Shown one piece after another: positions 48,878-59,640 of a stretch of 64,000 nucleotides of DNA (the stretch's first letter is position 1; each line of letters starts with the position of its first letter). The position numbers and the translations under genes were made by a program. This DNA is from Ascarosepion bandense (Eukaryota; Mollusca; Cephalopoda; Sepiida; Sepiidae): NCBI GenBank assembly GCA_037127315.1, contig JBBBDQ010001918.1, positions 3,127,501 to 3,191,500 of the forward strand, in the 5' to 3' direction. The notes below the pieces were generated by a model. That model searched no databases. It was given only the letters and a program-made list of their open reading frames with translations, and was not told the origin of the DNA.

Positions 48878-50764
48878 TAGGTACCTCTAATAAATCGCTA
48901 AAAACAGCATAAATAATAAACTTAATAAAAAAAGTTTTTATCGGCAAAAAATATCTATGTTATTTATTAAGAAGATAGATCAAAGTATTTTTTAATTATT
49001 TTTTTTGAATTTTTGAATTTTTTCTAACACGTTCAAAATTTTGGTAGAAAATCTTGTTTTTCCTTTCATATGTGAGTGACGCAATTTTTACAAGATCTTA
49101 TTACGGCAAACGTAATATTACTCAAGCCACTTTTATGCCGATGAAAAACACATTATTTTGGAAATTCTTGCAAAAATCAAATCCTAGCGGAATTTTGATG
49201 AAAATTTCAGGACTTATCCATAAATGACTGAAATCCATTTTGAAATAATTATTTTTAGAAAATCTTGGTAAAAATATTTATTCTTTTACATATATCCCCC
49301 CCCGCCCACCCATTAATATCCGGAAATGTCCAGGAATTCGCAATCGTTTCCTCAAAAACCTAATATTAATTAAGTTCAGGTGTAATTGGGGAATTCTAAT
49401 CAAATATTTGTTTTTTTTTTGTTTTTTTTCTAAATTACCTCAGTTTTAAGAAATCTGCTCCGAATTGTGAAAACAAAAATGCAATAAAACTATGCTATTT
49501 TTTATTTAGATAAACTTTTAATTGGTTTTATAAACAATATATATTAAGGATATCATAGTCTAATTTTTTTTTCAATGTATTTTTTTTTACGAGAATTGTT
49601 TCCATTTTTATTATTTTTTTATTATAAAAATTTATAAAACTTCAAAAATCTTTAAAGATTTCCTGTTCATCGTTAACGCGAGGGTGTTAACTTAATGCCT
49701 GAAGACTATATTTACTAATCAAAAATTGAAAAGCTTAATATAAATAATTGACTACATCGATTTTTAAAATAATTAACATATTTTTTGTGTACATGCTGAT
49801 TACCAATATTTTATTTGTACGGGTGGCCGTACGTAATATTTAACATTAAAAGGTTATGTGATTCAAAGGTTGTCTAACTTACAAGAGAAAAAAAAACTCT
49901 ACGTTGAACATTTTTATTCAGTGTCAAATTCTTTTCATTTCCACGTGTTTCTGGATCACTCAACAACAGGCTTTCCAAAACTTGCTTTCAAAATTTAAAT
50001 TAATTTACTTCCTAATTTCATCATCTTTTACATTAGTTGTGAATGTAGGTACCTTACAAAAATTGAAAAAGCTTTCCATTTTCAATTTTTTATAACTCGT
50101 GTTTGGTCTATTTTTGTTGTAAATTTTTTTTTGCTAATCCTACCATTTAAATTACAATTTTTTATTCTGTTAAATTATTACTTAGCATAACATTTCATAG
50201 ATTGAGTTAGCTCGGTTATTTCAATTTAATTTTTTCTTATTAAATTGTAAAATTATTTTAAAATAAGTTTTATATTATTTTAATTTTATTTATTCAGAAG
50301 GCATATTCAAAAGTATGGCTATAAGGCTAAACTAACTAAAATTCTATAAAATATTATATAATTGCTGAATATATAATCTTAAATTTTAAATTTTACTATG
50401 TAGTTAAAAACTAAAAATCGAGACGTACGATTAAGCGTACGATTACCATTGCATACAATTATGTCATGTTTGGCAACCATACTTTACGTTTTTGCCGGCT
50501 TCCGTTTGTCATAAAACCATTTGGCACATCAGTGGTCCCTGATAGGAAGACTGCCGTGATTAAGAAACAATTTTATCGTACATTCAGACAGTAAGCAAAT
50601 AATACTTGCTTTAAATCAGATTAAAGTAAGTTTCAAATTGCTAATTTTAATAAAAAAATGTTTAAGCGAGGTATATTTTATTTTTGTAAGATTTTTTAAA
50701 ACCGAGATTTGGCTACTGTTTAAAAATGTGTCGATCGATGAAATATGGCTGAAAAATTTAAATT

Positions 50765-51275
50765 GTTTTTGGCTGCAGTCGCTCTCTCACCTGCGTGATG
50801 TGGCTTCCCTGTGTCTCTTCTACAAATATTTTCACGGCTATTTCTCCGATGAACTTAGCTCACTAGTGCCCCCAAGTAAGAATTTACTCGAGCTACTAGA
50901 CTAGCAACTAGCTGCCACCCTTTTACATTGAAACCGATAAAATGTACATCAATTTCTACTCTAACAGCTTCTTTTCTCGCACTTCCCGCCGATGGAATTC
51001 CCTTCCGTATAGTCGCTTTCCTGAGAGCTACAATCTTCAAGAATTTAAATGTAAGGACAATAGTCATCTCTTATCTCACTGACTCGCATCCTTTCTCCCA
51101 TGCTTTTTTCTTCATCCAGCCCACCCCCATCACACCAGTATTCTTAACCTTCTATTACCCTCCTCTGGACACCCCCTATAACCTATCCCTCTTTCTCATA
51201 ACTTCCCCCTACGGAACCCCCTGTGCAACAGTAGCAGAAAAACTGCCTTGATTGGGGTGAAATGATAAAAAAAAA
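50765..51275 (+). pseudogene. LINE-B C-terminus and 3' tail, nested
   Basis: Frames give LQSLSHLRDVASLCLFYKYF, SDELSSLVPPSKN, a frameshift, then NSLPYSRFPESYNLQEFKC and the stop. The UTR ends GCCTTGATTGGGGTGAAATG followed by ATAAAAAAAA. It replaces the continuous AGGTACCT sequence at this point, so it is younger than that element. Confidence 0.82.
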
Positions 51276-51430
51276 ATCAATTTTAGATTCCGATCAATAT
51301 AATTTCGGTTTGAAATACACCAGGGTATTTTGCTTACTGGAATTAGTAAATTTCATCTCTTGTCTTTCATTCAAAGTTAAAATTAAAGCTTTAAGAAAAC
51401 TTTTGTTATTTTTAAAAATTCAATTTAAGT

Positions 51431-51661
51431 TTAACCCTCTAGGGCCATTCGTATCATATTTGATACAGTATTTCCCTATAAGGAAACATTTGGTATATTC
51501 CCTATAAGGAAACATTTGGTATTCATTGACTGAGCAGTCAGTACTGATTTCATTTGAAATTTATAAAATATTTCTCTTAAAAAATTTTTCAGGAAAATAT
51601 TTCTTTCAAGGCTTGTTTTCATACTGTATCAAATATGATTCGAATGGCCCGAGAGGGTTAA
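51431..51661 (+). mobile_element. TTAA-flanked MITE, copy 3
   Basis: TTAA 51431-51434 and 51658-51661 enclose 223 bp with the same terminal repeats as copies 1 and 2 (CCCTCTAGGGCCATTCG; CGAATGGCCCGAGAGGG). It carries one extra base in the TTCCCTATAAGGAAACA duplication. Confidence 0.92.
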
Positions 51662-51777
51662 TAATATAATATGATAAAGGCTTCTACTTGTTATAAAGTG
51701 GGGGATCAGTTCTGTATTGTTATGAAGTAATAAACAGATCCCCCACTAATATGATACGAATGGCCCTAGAGGGTTAA
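51662..51777 (+). repeat. Hairpin spacer fused to a solo MITE right end
   Basis: GGGGGATCAG...CAGATCCCCC hairpin, then AATATGATACGAATGGCCC and AGAGGGTTAA (TTAA at 51774-51777). Beyond it the AGGTACCT element resumes at GTATCGAAAATGAGTGG. The compound from 51431 to 51777 thus has TTAA and a MITE terminal repeat at both outer ends. Confidence 0.88.
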
Positions 51778-51849
51778 GTATCGAAAATGAGTGGAGGTAC
51801 CTAAATGTGTATATTGTACGACTATCCATATTAACTACAATAGTATTTG

Positions 51850-51943
51850 CGTGCAAATGAATGCAACGAATTCAAATGGGATTCGAACTCGGTTCTCACG
51901 ATTTCCCATTCCGAGTCATTATCAATTACACCACAGCTACATA
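51850..51943 (-). mobile_element. SINE tRNA-head fragment
   Basis: GCGTGCAAATGAATGCAACG, GGGATTCGAACTCGGTTCTC (box B-like) and CCGAGTCATTATCAATTAC with ACCACAGC: the head of the 5S/tRNA SINE reversed, cut by the MITE at 51944. Confidence 0.7.
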
Positions 51944-52288
51944 CACTACCGGCCATAATTATAAGGGCCACCCCAGTGTTTTAAAAAATTGAAGTATTTC
52001 ATACTATTTTTTAGTATTTATTACCACTGAATATATGTAGAAGAAAATAGACTGGTTCTTTTGTTAATACTGCACAATAACATGTGCATCAAATGAATTT
52101 ATAAATATTTAATAATTACCTATATTGCAGTTTCATCAATGAAAGAATGAAGAAAATTTATGGTGATTCGGACGAGCTCACCTTTGCTTTCTTGTAAAAT
52201 TTTACGAAGTAATAATAACAAAAAAACATTTTATTTTCAGTTAGTATTATCCATTAAAAATCTGGTGCGGCCTAATAATTATGGCCGG

Positions 52289-52293
<5 letters not shown>
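51944..52293 (+). mobile_element. Tc1/mariner-type MITE, complete
   Basis: CACTACCGGCCATAATTATA at the left and TAATTATGGCCGGTAGTG at the right are inverted repeats of about 30 bp (with the GGCCACCCCAG extension on the left, mutated TGGTGCGGCC on the right). TA precedes it. The 350-bp interior is AT-rich and non-coding. It sits in a SINE fragment and is followed by GT/TA microsatellite. Confidence 0.85.

Positions 52294-52338
<45 letters not shown>
52294..52338 (+). repeat. (GT)n(TA)n microsatellite
   Basis: Four GT units, then about 17 TA units. Confidence 0.95.
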
Positions 52339-52344
52339 CAAATC

Positions 52345-52506
52345 TACAGGGTACGATGAGTAAATTGTCGCTATTTGCCTTGTAAAACTTTGCAAAGTAA
52401 TAATAGCAAAAGAGCCATTCTATTTTTATTTAGAATTATCTACTAAAAATAGTATGAAATTTCTTTGAAAAAGACTGGGGTGGCCTAATAATTATGGCCG
52501 TTAGTG
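52345..52506 (+). mobile_element. MITE right half fused to a mariner-type end
   Basis: TACAGGGTACGATGAGTAAA (the mariner terminal wording seen at 34890) runs straight into the MITE interior TGCCTTGTAAAACTTTGC and right end AATTATGGCCGTTAGTG. A chimera of two terminal sequences. Confidence 0.7.
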
Positions 52507-52849
52507 TATATTTACAGGAGTAGATACGGCCGCCAATCATCCAGTTCTTATAAAAAATAAAACTTCTAAGGGATACAAAAGATAGTAAATTGTGTAGTGC
52601 CGTGATTTCCCATGTCCTGAAGACTCCGGCACATAGTAGAAGATATTAATCGTTTGGGACGAAATCAAGTGTTCAGAAATCACCAATTCGGAAACGCTTC
52701 AAACTTTTGTTCAAATTCAATATTCTTAAAGAATAGAATAGACAAATCTCTTATTCTGTGAATTTCATCGAAAGATTCGAATTCTTGCAAATTATGAAAT
52801 AGAATTAACCTCGTATTACTATAATTAGCCCAATATTTGTACTGTCATG

Positions 52850-52882
<33 letters not shown>

Positions 52883-53145
52883 AACAGTGTTGCATTTTCA
52901 ACTTAATTCATTCTGTCACATATCTGAAATGCCATCACATAATTAGGAAGGAGAAGATTCTTTTAAGTTGCGATTTAGGGTAGAGGGTGTGTGGCGAGGT
53001 GGGTAGGGAGAGGATGGGTGGAAAGAAATGCGGGTGATGTCATTGAAGTGCGACACGTGATGAATTGAACAAAAAAGGCGGGTCACGTGTCTCGAATAAG
53101 GTTTGCATAACTAAGGTTCGAACCTGAATAGGCGAAAGAGAAAGC
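52507..53145. other. Mostly unassigned; LINE-A tail scrap and (ATT)n
   Basis: 52590-52645 contains TCCCATGTCCTGAAGACTCC, a LINE-A tail scrap. (ATT)n lies at 52850-52880. No gene. Confidence 0.5.
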
Positions 53146-53700
53146 GGGGTGGTGAAGAAGATTCAACAAATCTGAACGAAAGAGAAAGAAGAATAGATAA
53201 AAGAATAATGAAACTGAATGAAAGAAAGAAAAAAGAAAGAAAGAGATAAAAAAGAAAGAAAGAAAGGTAGATCCCTGAAAATGGATGAGAAAAAGTGTCC
53301 CAAAGAAAAAAAAGTTAGACCGCTGAATACAGAGCACAAAAAAGCAAGAAAAAAGAAAATAGCCTGAAGAAAATAAAGAAAAAACTTAAAGAAAGAAAGC
53401 TAGATCACTGAAGGAGAAGAAGAAGGAGGAATGAAATAGAATCAAGAAGAAACGGATAGAAAGAAAAGACGATCGTTGAAGAAGAAGAATGAAAAGAAGA
53501 CTGTTGAAAATGAAAGAAAGAAAAATTTCGCTGAAAGTGAAATAAGAATAAAAATAGAATGAACAAGAAGTTAAAAAAAGAAGGTAAATCAGTGAAGAAT
53601 AAAGTGAATGAGCAAATGAAATATAGAATGAAAGAAAAGTATAATGTCGCAGAAGAGAAAAGTGAAAAAGAGACAGCGAAATGGTATATAGGTGAAAAGA
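53146..53700 (+). repeat. Purine-rich (GAAA-type) tract
   Basis: AAAGAAAG/AGAAGAAG-rich with no clean unit. Minus-strand FFFSF frames (116 and 121 codons) are artefacts. Confidence 0.85.
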
Positions 53701-53737
53701 TATATATATATATATATATCTTTTCACACACACACAT

Positions 53738-53779
<42 letters not shown>
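53700..53779 (+). repeat. (TA)n(CA)n(TA)n microsatellite
   Basis: TA 53700-53719, then CACACA/CATACA runs, then TA to 53779, directly before the hammerhead SINE copy 3. Confidence 0.95.
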
Positions 53780-53785
<6 letters not shown>

Positions 53786-53960
53786 GTGCTAAAAAGTCTA
53801 CCTCCTTCTACCGCGCGCCCGTAGCTCAGAGGTGGAATCAGTGACTGACGTCGATTCGGTCGGATTTCAATCCTGGGTAAAAAGCAATCGGATATCTAAC
53901 CGTACTGATGAGCTGTGATACAGCGGAACAGATTTGTCTGTGGATGACAACTATATATAT
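53780..53960 (+). mobile_element. Hammerhead-bearing tRNA-like SINE, copy 3 (5'-truncated)
   Basis: Starts at TATATATGTGCTAAAAAGTC; box A-like CCGTAGCTCAGAGGTGGAAT (53819-53838) and GGATTTCAATCCTGGGTAA, then the hammerhead at 53900-53943. The box A here is the closest of the four copies to a tRNA consensus. Confidence 0.85.
53900..53943 (+). ncRNA. Hammerhead ribozyme with mutated core
   Basis: CCGUA/UGUGG stem I (two G-U pairs), CUGAUGA and stem II GCUGU/ACAGC are intact, but the GAAA core is GGAA (A13 replaced) and stem III has a G-U pair (ACAGA/UUUGU). The A13 change is at an invariant position, so activity is unlikely. Confidence 0.8.
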
Positions 53961-54715
53961 TTTATTTTTTTTTTTTTTTTTATAAGCGTTTCACCCCGAG
54001 CAAGGCATGTCACTGCCACTTCTGTGCAGGGGGCTACATAGAGTGGAGAAAGGATGATTAAATATAGGAAATATCAGAGGGTGGGTGAAAAGCGGGTAGG
54101 GATACCGAGAATGAGGGTTGGGTAGATGAGAGTGTTGTGAGAATAGTTGGGAGTTAGTGTGTTAGGAGGTGTCTATTGACCCTGCATTTAAACACCTGGA
54201 GATTGTAACTGTCGGGAAAGCAGACTTGTGGAAGGGAGTTCCACAGGCGGGAAGCGCGAAAAAAGAAGCTGTTGGAGTAGAATTTACGGTTACATCTTAT
54301 TTGTTTAACTGTAAAAGGGTGGGACTTAGTTGCTAATCTAGTATCTCGTGTAAATTCGTGCTTAGGCGGCACCCGTGATCTAAGTTCATCGGAGAAGAAG
54401 CCATGAAAGTACTTGTAGAAGAGGCACAGGGAAGCCACATCACGCCGGTGTGAGAGCGGCTGCAGCCGGTCTGCCAAGTCAGTATCAACCACGTTACAGA
54501 TCCTCCTTTGTATTTTGTCAAGAAGCCCAAGGAGAGCAGCAGGGGCACCCGACCAGATATGGCAGCAATATTCAATACACGGGCGGATGGTAGATTTGTA
54601 TATGTGCAGAATAGATTCAGGTGGAAAAAATTTCCGGGCCCTGCACAGGGAGCCCACTTTCATCGCAGCAGATTTGGCAATGGATTCAATATAGTCATTC
54701 CATATATATGATTGT
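53961..54715 (-). pseudogene. LINE-B C-terminal region, 169-codon frame
   Basis: From 54663: MKVGSLCRARKFFPPESILH, IYKSTIRPCIEYCCHIWSG, LLDKIQRRICNVVDTDL, LSHRRDVASLCLFYKYFHG, RASRLWNSLPQVCF and HLLTH, then stop. The 3' tail (TTTCACCCCGAGCAAGGCAT reversed) ends at a poly-T at 53962-53983. One continuous frame for 169 codons; palm and endonuclease missing. Confidence 0.87.
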
Positions 54716-55545
54716 TTAATTACTTAGTTTTTGGTCATAATAAAATTAGACCAGCGCATATTTGTATTGAAAAGTGTTCAATGCAATTATATTGTAGAAC
54801 TTTTGAATATTCTTCATTTGTAAACGAATTATTACGCGACCTAAGTTTCTACCATATGGTGTCTTCAGGCGATTTGCAGTAACTATAACTATATAATATA
54901 TAGTATATAAGAATGAAACTTAGAAGTAAAAGAAGGTATATCCTAAACGCAATTTTTCTTCTTTTTTAGATCCTGGGTATGACGGTAAACTACATCCGGC
55001 AGCAAGGCCTCTGATTGAGATTTTATGAGGAGCAAATAGTTGCATTTATTAGGGTCCCATCAAAACTGGGGTTAAAACACCATGAAAGTATAAAAATAGA
55101 CTTGTATAGAAATATATACGTAAAAATAGACTTTTATAGAAAAATATACATTTTTGAAGGAAAAACAATTATTACTATAAAACAGTTTTGAAAGAAAAAA
55201 TATTCTCAGCAAAACATTTTAGAAGACATTTTCAGTTTTCTAAAATAAAAAAGAATAACAACAAAACTTTTCATTAAAATCTCGCTTAATAACTCTCACT
55301 ATAACTGAATATAAAAATACCTTAAAACCGAAAATTTTTGACATTAAATAACCCACAGAGGTGTTGATATGCCGTTGAACAAAACTCAAAATCAAACTCT
55401 TCTATCACAGAAGAGGTTGCTTTTTATTTAGCGCATATCAAGCGCTATAGGTTATTTAACGCCGAAATCTAAATATTTGTTAAAATTATTTTTTAAGATA
55501 ATAATAGTTTATTGATACAAGTCTTACTAATTAATCTATTTTCTT
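54716..55545. repeat. Dispersed repeats, no gene
   Basis: 54720-54830 matches 7379-7490. 54970-55020 matches 15300-15360 (GGTATGACGGTAAACTACAT). 55080-55160 has a short direct repeat of AAAAATAGACTTKTATAGAA. 55420-55480 has the AGCGCTATAGGTTATTTAAC block shared with 9360 and 59900. Confidence 0.6.
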
Positions 55546-55660
55546 TTTCATGTTTCTTCAGGACGTAGACTATCATGGATTTCCACTTGGCTCTGTCTCT
55601 TGTTGCTCTCAATATTTTTCTTTTTGGTATCCCTCCCAAACCCCGCTTGCATCCCAGAGA
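55546..55660 (-). pseudogene. LINE-A tail fragment
   Basis: CTTCAGGACGTAGACTATCA and CTCAATATTTTTCTTTTTGG are the reversed LINE-A C-terminus. It abuts LINE-B at about 55661, and the 218-codon plus frame starting at 55600 begins inside this antisense piece. Confidence 0.7.
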
Positions 55661-56446
55661 GTAAAACACTACGCTTCCTTGGTCTCACACTTTCAGCTGA
55701 CCTCAAATGGAATGACAATATCGAATCCATTGCTAAATCCGCTGCTATGAAAGTCGGTTCTCTGTGTAGGGCCCGGAAGTTTTTTCCGTTTAAATATATC
55801 CTGCACATATATAAATCTACCATCCGCCCGTGCATTGAATACTGCTGCCATATCTGGTCGGGTGCCCCTGCTATTCTCCTCGGGCTTCTTGATAAGGTTC
55901 AGAGGAGGGTCTGTAATGTGATAGATACCGACTTGGCAGACCGCCTGCAGTCTCTCTCCCACCGGAGCGACGTGGCTTCTCTGTGTCTCTTCTATAAATA
56001 CTTTCACGGCTTCTGCTCCGATGAACTTAGATCACTGGTGTCCCCTAAATACGAATTTGCACGAGATACTAGATTAGCAACTAGATCCCACTCTTTTACA
56101 GTGAAACCGATAAAATGCAACCGCAACTTCTACTCCATCAGTTTCTTTCCTCGCACTTCCCAACTGTGGAATTCTCTTCCACGCGATTGCTTCCCCGACG
56201 GCTACAATCTCCAGGAGTTTAAATGTAAGGTCAATAGACACCTCCTAACACACTAACCTGCTCCCATTCTATCAAACACTCTTCCCATCTACCCAACCCT
56301 CATCCTCGGTATCCTTACTCATCTGTCACCTTCCTCCTGACATTCCCTATGTCTAACCACTCCTTCTCTTTACCTTCCCCTATGTAGCCCCATGCGCAAT
56401 AGTGGCAGTGGAATGCCTTGCTTGGGTTGAGATGATTAAAAAAAAC
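55661..56446 (+). pseudogene. LINE-B C-terminal region, about 195 codons open
   Basis: From about 55661: ESKTLRFLGLTLSADLKWND, IESIAKSAAMKVGSLCRAR, SILHI-type region, LLDKVQRRVCNVIDTDLAD, LSHRSDVASLCLFYKYFHG, RTSQLWNSLPRDCFPDGYN and HLLTH, stop at 56256. The 'FLGLTLSADLKW' part is the reverse transcriptase thumb start, so this is the 5'-most extent among the LINE-B frames that remain open. The tail ends GCCTTGCTTGGGTTGAGATG plus ATTAAAAAAA. Confidence 0.87.
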
Positions 56447-57778
56447 CCATCAATATGCTCAGGTCTATCAAGTATGTTTTGTGCTGCCTTCCCCTGTGTT
56501 TCTTTCCCTCTATCCGTTCTGTGAGTATTAAATTCTCCAGGCCCTCCTTCCTCATTATGTGTCCCAGTAATCACGTCTGTCTCGTCCTGATGTTAAGTAT
56601 AAGCTTTCTTCTCGTGTGCATCCTCTACAGCACCTCACCGATGCTCACGTGCTTCGTCCATGGTATCCTCAGCATCCCACTATAAGACCACATTTCTGCT
56701 GCCTCGAGCCTCTCCTTCATCGTTGAGGAGATTGTCCAACATTCACTGCCATACAGAAGGACAAATGTTACATAGCAATCCAGCATTTGTTTTTGTCTCT
56801 AATGTCTTTCAGTAGTCTGGTTAGCTTTTGAAATGCGTCCTTGGACACGCTAATGCGTCTTTGGATCTCAGTGTCACACTTTCCATCCTCTGTCAGAACG
56901 CTTCTCAGGTATTTAAATTTCTTTAGTTGATTTATTTTAGTTTCTCCGACCTAGATTTATCATATTTTTTTTTACTGATGACTATACATTCAGTTTTCTT
57001 GAAGTTTATGCTCAGTCCTTTCTTCTCGATTTCTTTTGCTACCTTCTGTAGGAGGTCCTGCATTTTCGTTTCCGTGTCTACTATCAGCACCGTGTCATCC
57101 GCCTATCTTATATTGTTTAGATTGTGGCCGCCAATGACGAATCTTATTTATCTAATAATTGCTTCGCTGTACAGGTTGAATAGACCCGGTGAGAGAACAC
57201 ATCTTTGTCTTACGCCTGTTTTTATTTTTACATACCTGCTGAGTTCACTTCCTATCCGTGCACAAGCGGTTTGCTGCCAGTATAGATTCTTGATTATCCT
57301 AACGTCTTTTCCGAAAATGTCGAGGTTGTTGAGCACCTCTATTTAGCTTTTGTGGTGTACTTTGTCAAACGCCTTTGCGTAGTCTATAAGACGCAGATAA
57401 AGGGCCTTCTGCATTTGTATTACTCTTTCAGATAACATTCTGAGGATGAATACCGCATTCCTCGTTCCGCTATCTTTAACGAACCCACACTGTTCTTGTC
57501 TTATATCTGGGCCGATTGTGCTACGCACTCCGTTCATCAGAATATGGATAAGTTTTTTTATGTGGCTTATTAAGCTGATAGTTCGGTGGAGTTCACATTT
57601 CTCTGCGCCTAGCTTCTTATGTAGTGTTATGAAAATTGATCTGCTTAGCTACCCATATATATTGTTATAGATTTCGTTTATTATTTCCGTGAGCTTAACT
57701 ACACCAAAGGACATCAACATTTGTCGGGTATTGTCGCTTTGTTTCTTCTCAATTTTGCGATTGCCGAATCCAGTTCGG
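56447..57778 (-). pseudogene. LINE-A reverse transcriptase domain (palm, YADD region, C-terminus)
   Basis: The most complete LINE-A copy, read from right to left. 57700-57778: DGSEILKTELDSAIAKLRRN. 57343-57537: GPDIRQEQCGFVKDSG, TRNAVFILRMLSERVI, then LIDYAKAFDKVHHKS (motif A; both aspartates kept). 57148-57336: LDIFGKDVRIIKNLYWQQTA and GVRQRCVLSPGLFNLYSEA (motif B). 57085-57110: NIR, stop, ADDTVLI, so the Y of YADD is TAG at 57103-57105. The tail continues to VITGTHNEEGGPGE-like remnants. Several frameshifts; dead. The 93-bp array interrupts it upstream. Confidence 0.88.
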
Positions 57779-59470
57779 TTTTTAATATTTCTGATCCATC
57801 CGTATTTTTGTTTATTTTTAGTTACTCTCCCTTTTCATGGAAGAGATCTCCGATACACTAGGCCAATTTTCCTTCTCATATTTCTGATCCATCCGTATTT
57901 TTGTGTATTGTTAGTTACTCTCCCTTTTCATGGAAGAGATCTCCGATATACTCCTCTCATTTACCTTTTAATATTTCTGAACCATTCGTATATTTGTGTA
58001 TTGATAATTACTCTCCCTTGTCGTGGAAGAGATCATCGATATACTCGTCCCAATTTACATTTAATATTTCTGATCCACAAGTATTATAGTTTATTGTTAG
58101 TTATTCTCCCTAGTCATGGACGTCATCTCCGATATACTCGGCCAATTTTCCTTTGAATATTTCTCATCCACCCGTATTTTTGTTTGTTGCTACTTGCTCT
58201 CCCTAGTCATGGAAGAGATCTCCGATACCCCCGTACCATTTTCTTTTTAATATTTCTGATCCATCCGAATTTTTGTTTATTGTTATTTACTCTCTCTCTC
58301 TCTCTTGTCGTGGAAGAGATCTCCGATATACTCGTCCCATTTTCCTTTTAATATTTCTAATCCGTTTGTATTTTTGCGTATTGTTAGTTACTCTCCCTTG
58401 TCATGGATGAGATCTCCGATATTCTTGTCTCATTTTGTTTTTTATATATCTGGTCTATCTGCATTATTGTGTAATGTTAGTTACTCTCCCATATCATGGA
58501 AGAGATCACCGATATACTCGTCCCATTTTCCTTTTAATATTTCTGATCCATCCGTATTTTTGTGTAGTGTTAGATACTCTCCCTTGTCATGGATGAGATC
58601 TCCGATATTCTTGTCTCATTTTGTTTTTTATATATCTGGTCTATCTGCATTATTGTGTAATGTTAGTTACTCTCCCATATCATGGAAGAGATCACCGATA
58701 TACTCGTCCCATTTTCCTTTTAATATTTCTGATCCATCCGTATTTTTGTGTAGTGTTAGATACTCTCCCTTGTCATGGATGAGATCTCCGATATGCTTGT
58801 CTCATTTTGTTTTTTATATATCTGGTCTATCTGCATTATTGTGTAATGTTAGTTACTCTCCCATATCATGGAAGAGATCACCGATATACTCGTCCCATTT
58901 TCCTTTTAATATTTCTGATCCATCCGTATTTTTGTGTAGTGTTAGATACTCTCCCTTGTCATGGATGAGATCTCCGATATGCTTGTCTCATTTTGTTTTT
59001 TATATATCTGGTCTATCTGCATTATTGTGTAATGTTAGTTACTCTCCCATATCATGGAAGAGATCACCGATATACTCGTCCCATTTTCCTTTTAATATTT
59101 CTGATCCATCCGTATTTTTGTGTAGTGTTAGATACTCTCCCTTGTCATGGATGAGATCTCCGATATTCTTGTCTCATTTTGTTTTTTATATATCTGGTCT
59201 ATCTGCATTATTGTGTAATGTTAGTTACTCTCCCATATCATGGAAGAGATCACCGATATACTCGTCCCATTTTCCTTTTAATATTTCTGATCCATCCGTA
59301 CTTTTGTGTAGTGTTAGATACTCTCCCTTGTCACGGATGAGATCTCCGACATACTCGTCACATTTTCCTTTTAATATTTCAGATCCATCTCTATTTTTGT
59401 TTTTTGTTAGTTACTCTCCCTTGTCGTGGAAGAGATCTCCGATACACTCATCCCATTTTCCTCTTTCTAC
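57779..59470 (-). repeat. 93-bp (31-codon) tandem array inside the LINE-A frame, 18 monomers
   Basis: Plus-strand starts of TTACTCTCCC-type sequence at 57822, 57915, 58008, 58101, 58194, 58287, 58388 and so on to 59411 step by 93 bp, except one 8-bp CT expansion near 58292. On the minus strand each monomer encodes versions of GKWDEYIGDLFHDKGE, about nine variable residues, then DGSEILK. From 58388 to 59317 the array is five 186-bp dimers of two monomer types. Flanking LINE-A coding sequence continues in register on both sides. Confidence 0.92.
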
Positions 59471-59640
59471 TATAAATCTACCGTCCTTTGCTTTTATGCA
59501 TCCTTTTGCTGAGCAGGTCTTTTGTCCTGTTAGTTCTTTTATTTTTTTATGCATATTACGATTATTTGTCGTGCTCAGTTTCTCTATTTCGGCGCATTTT
59601 TCGTTCATACCTTTCCTAAGAATGCTTGATCGTAAGTGAA
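59471..59640 (-). pseudogene. LINE-A region upstream of the array
   Basis: Minus frame reads LRKGMNEKCAEIEKLSTTNN, RNMHKKIKELTGQKTCSAKG and CIKAKDGRFIVERGKWDECI. It is the linker between the endonuclease and reverse transcriptase and runs into the first array monomer at GKWDECIGDLFHDKGE. The 5' part, including the endonuclease, is missing: SINE sequence follows at 59630. Confidence 0.8.

Larger units (their letters stand above)
48878..51803 (+). mobile_element. AGGTACCT-ended element, copy 4, with nested insertions
   Basis: Left end TAGGTACCTCTAATAAATCG, right end GAGTGGAGGTACCTAA. Interior blocks as in copy 2, such as TTCAAAATTTTGGTAGAAAA and GTAATATTACTCAAG. Nested: LINE-B (50765-51275) and a TTAA compound MITE (51431-51777). 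A reversed interior block at about 49900-50460, with a second GTAGGTACCTTAC at about 50046, suggests another family member inside. Confidence 0.72.

Noticed and set aside
58305..59639. 444-codon open reading frame, the longest in the window
   Set aside because: It runs antisense through the 93-bp array in a LINE; its openness follows from the period being a multiple of three. No start context, domain or codon bias supports a gene.
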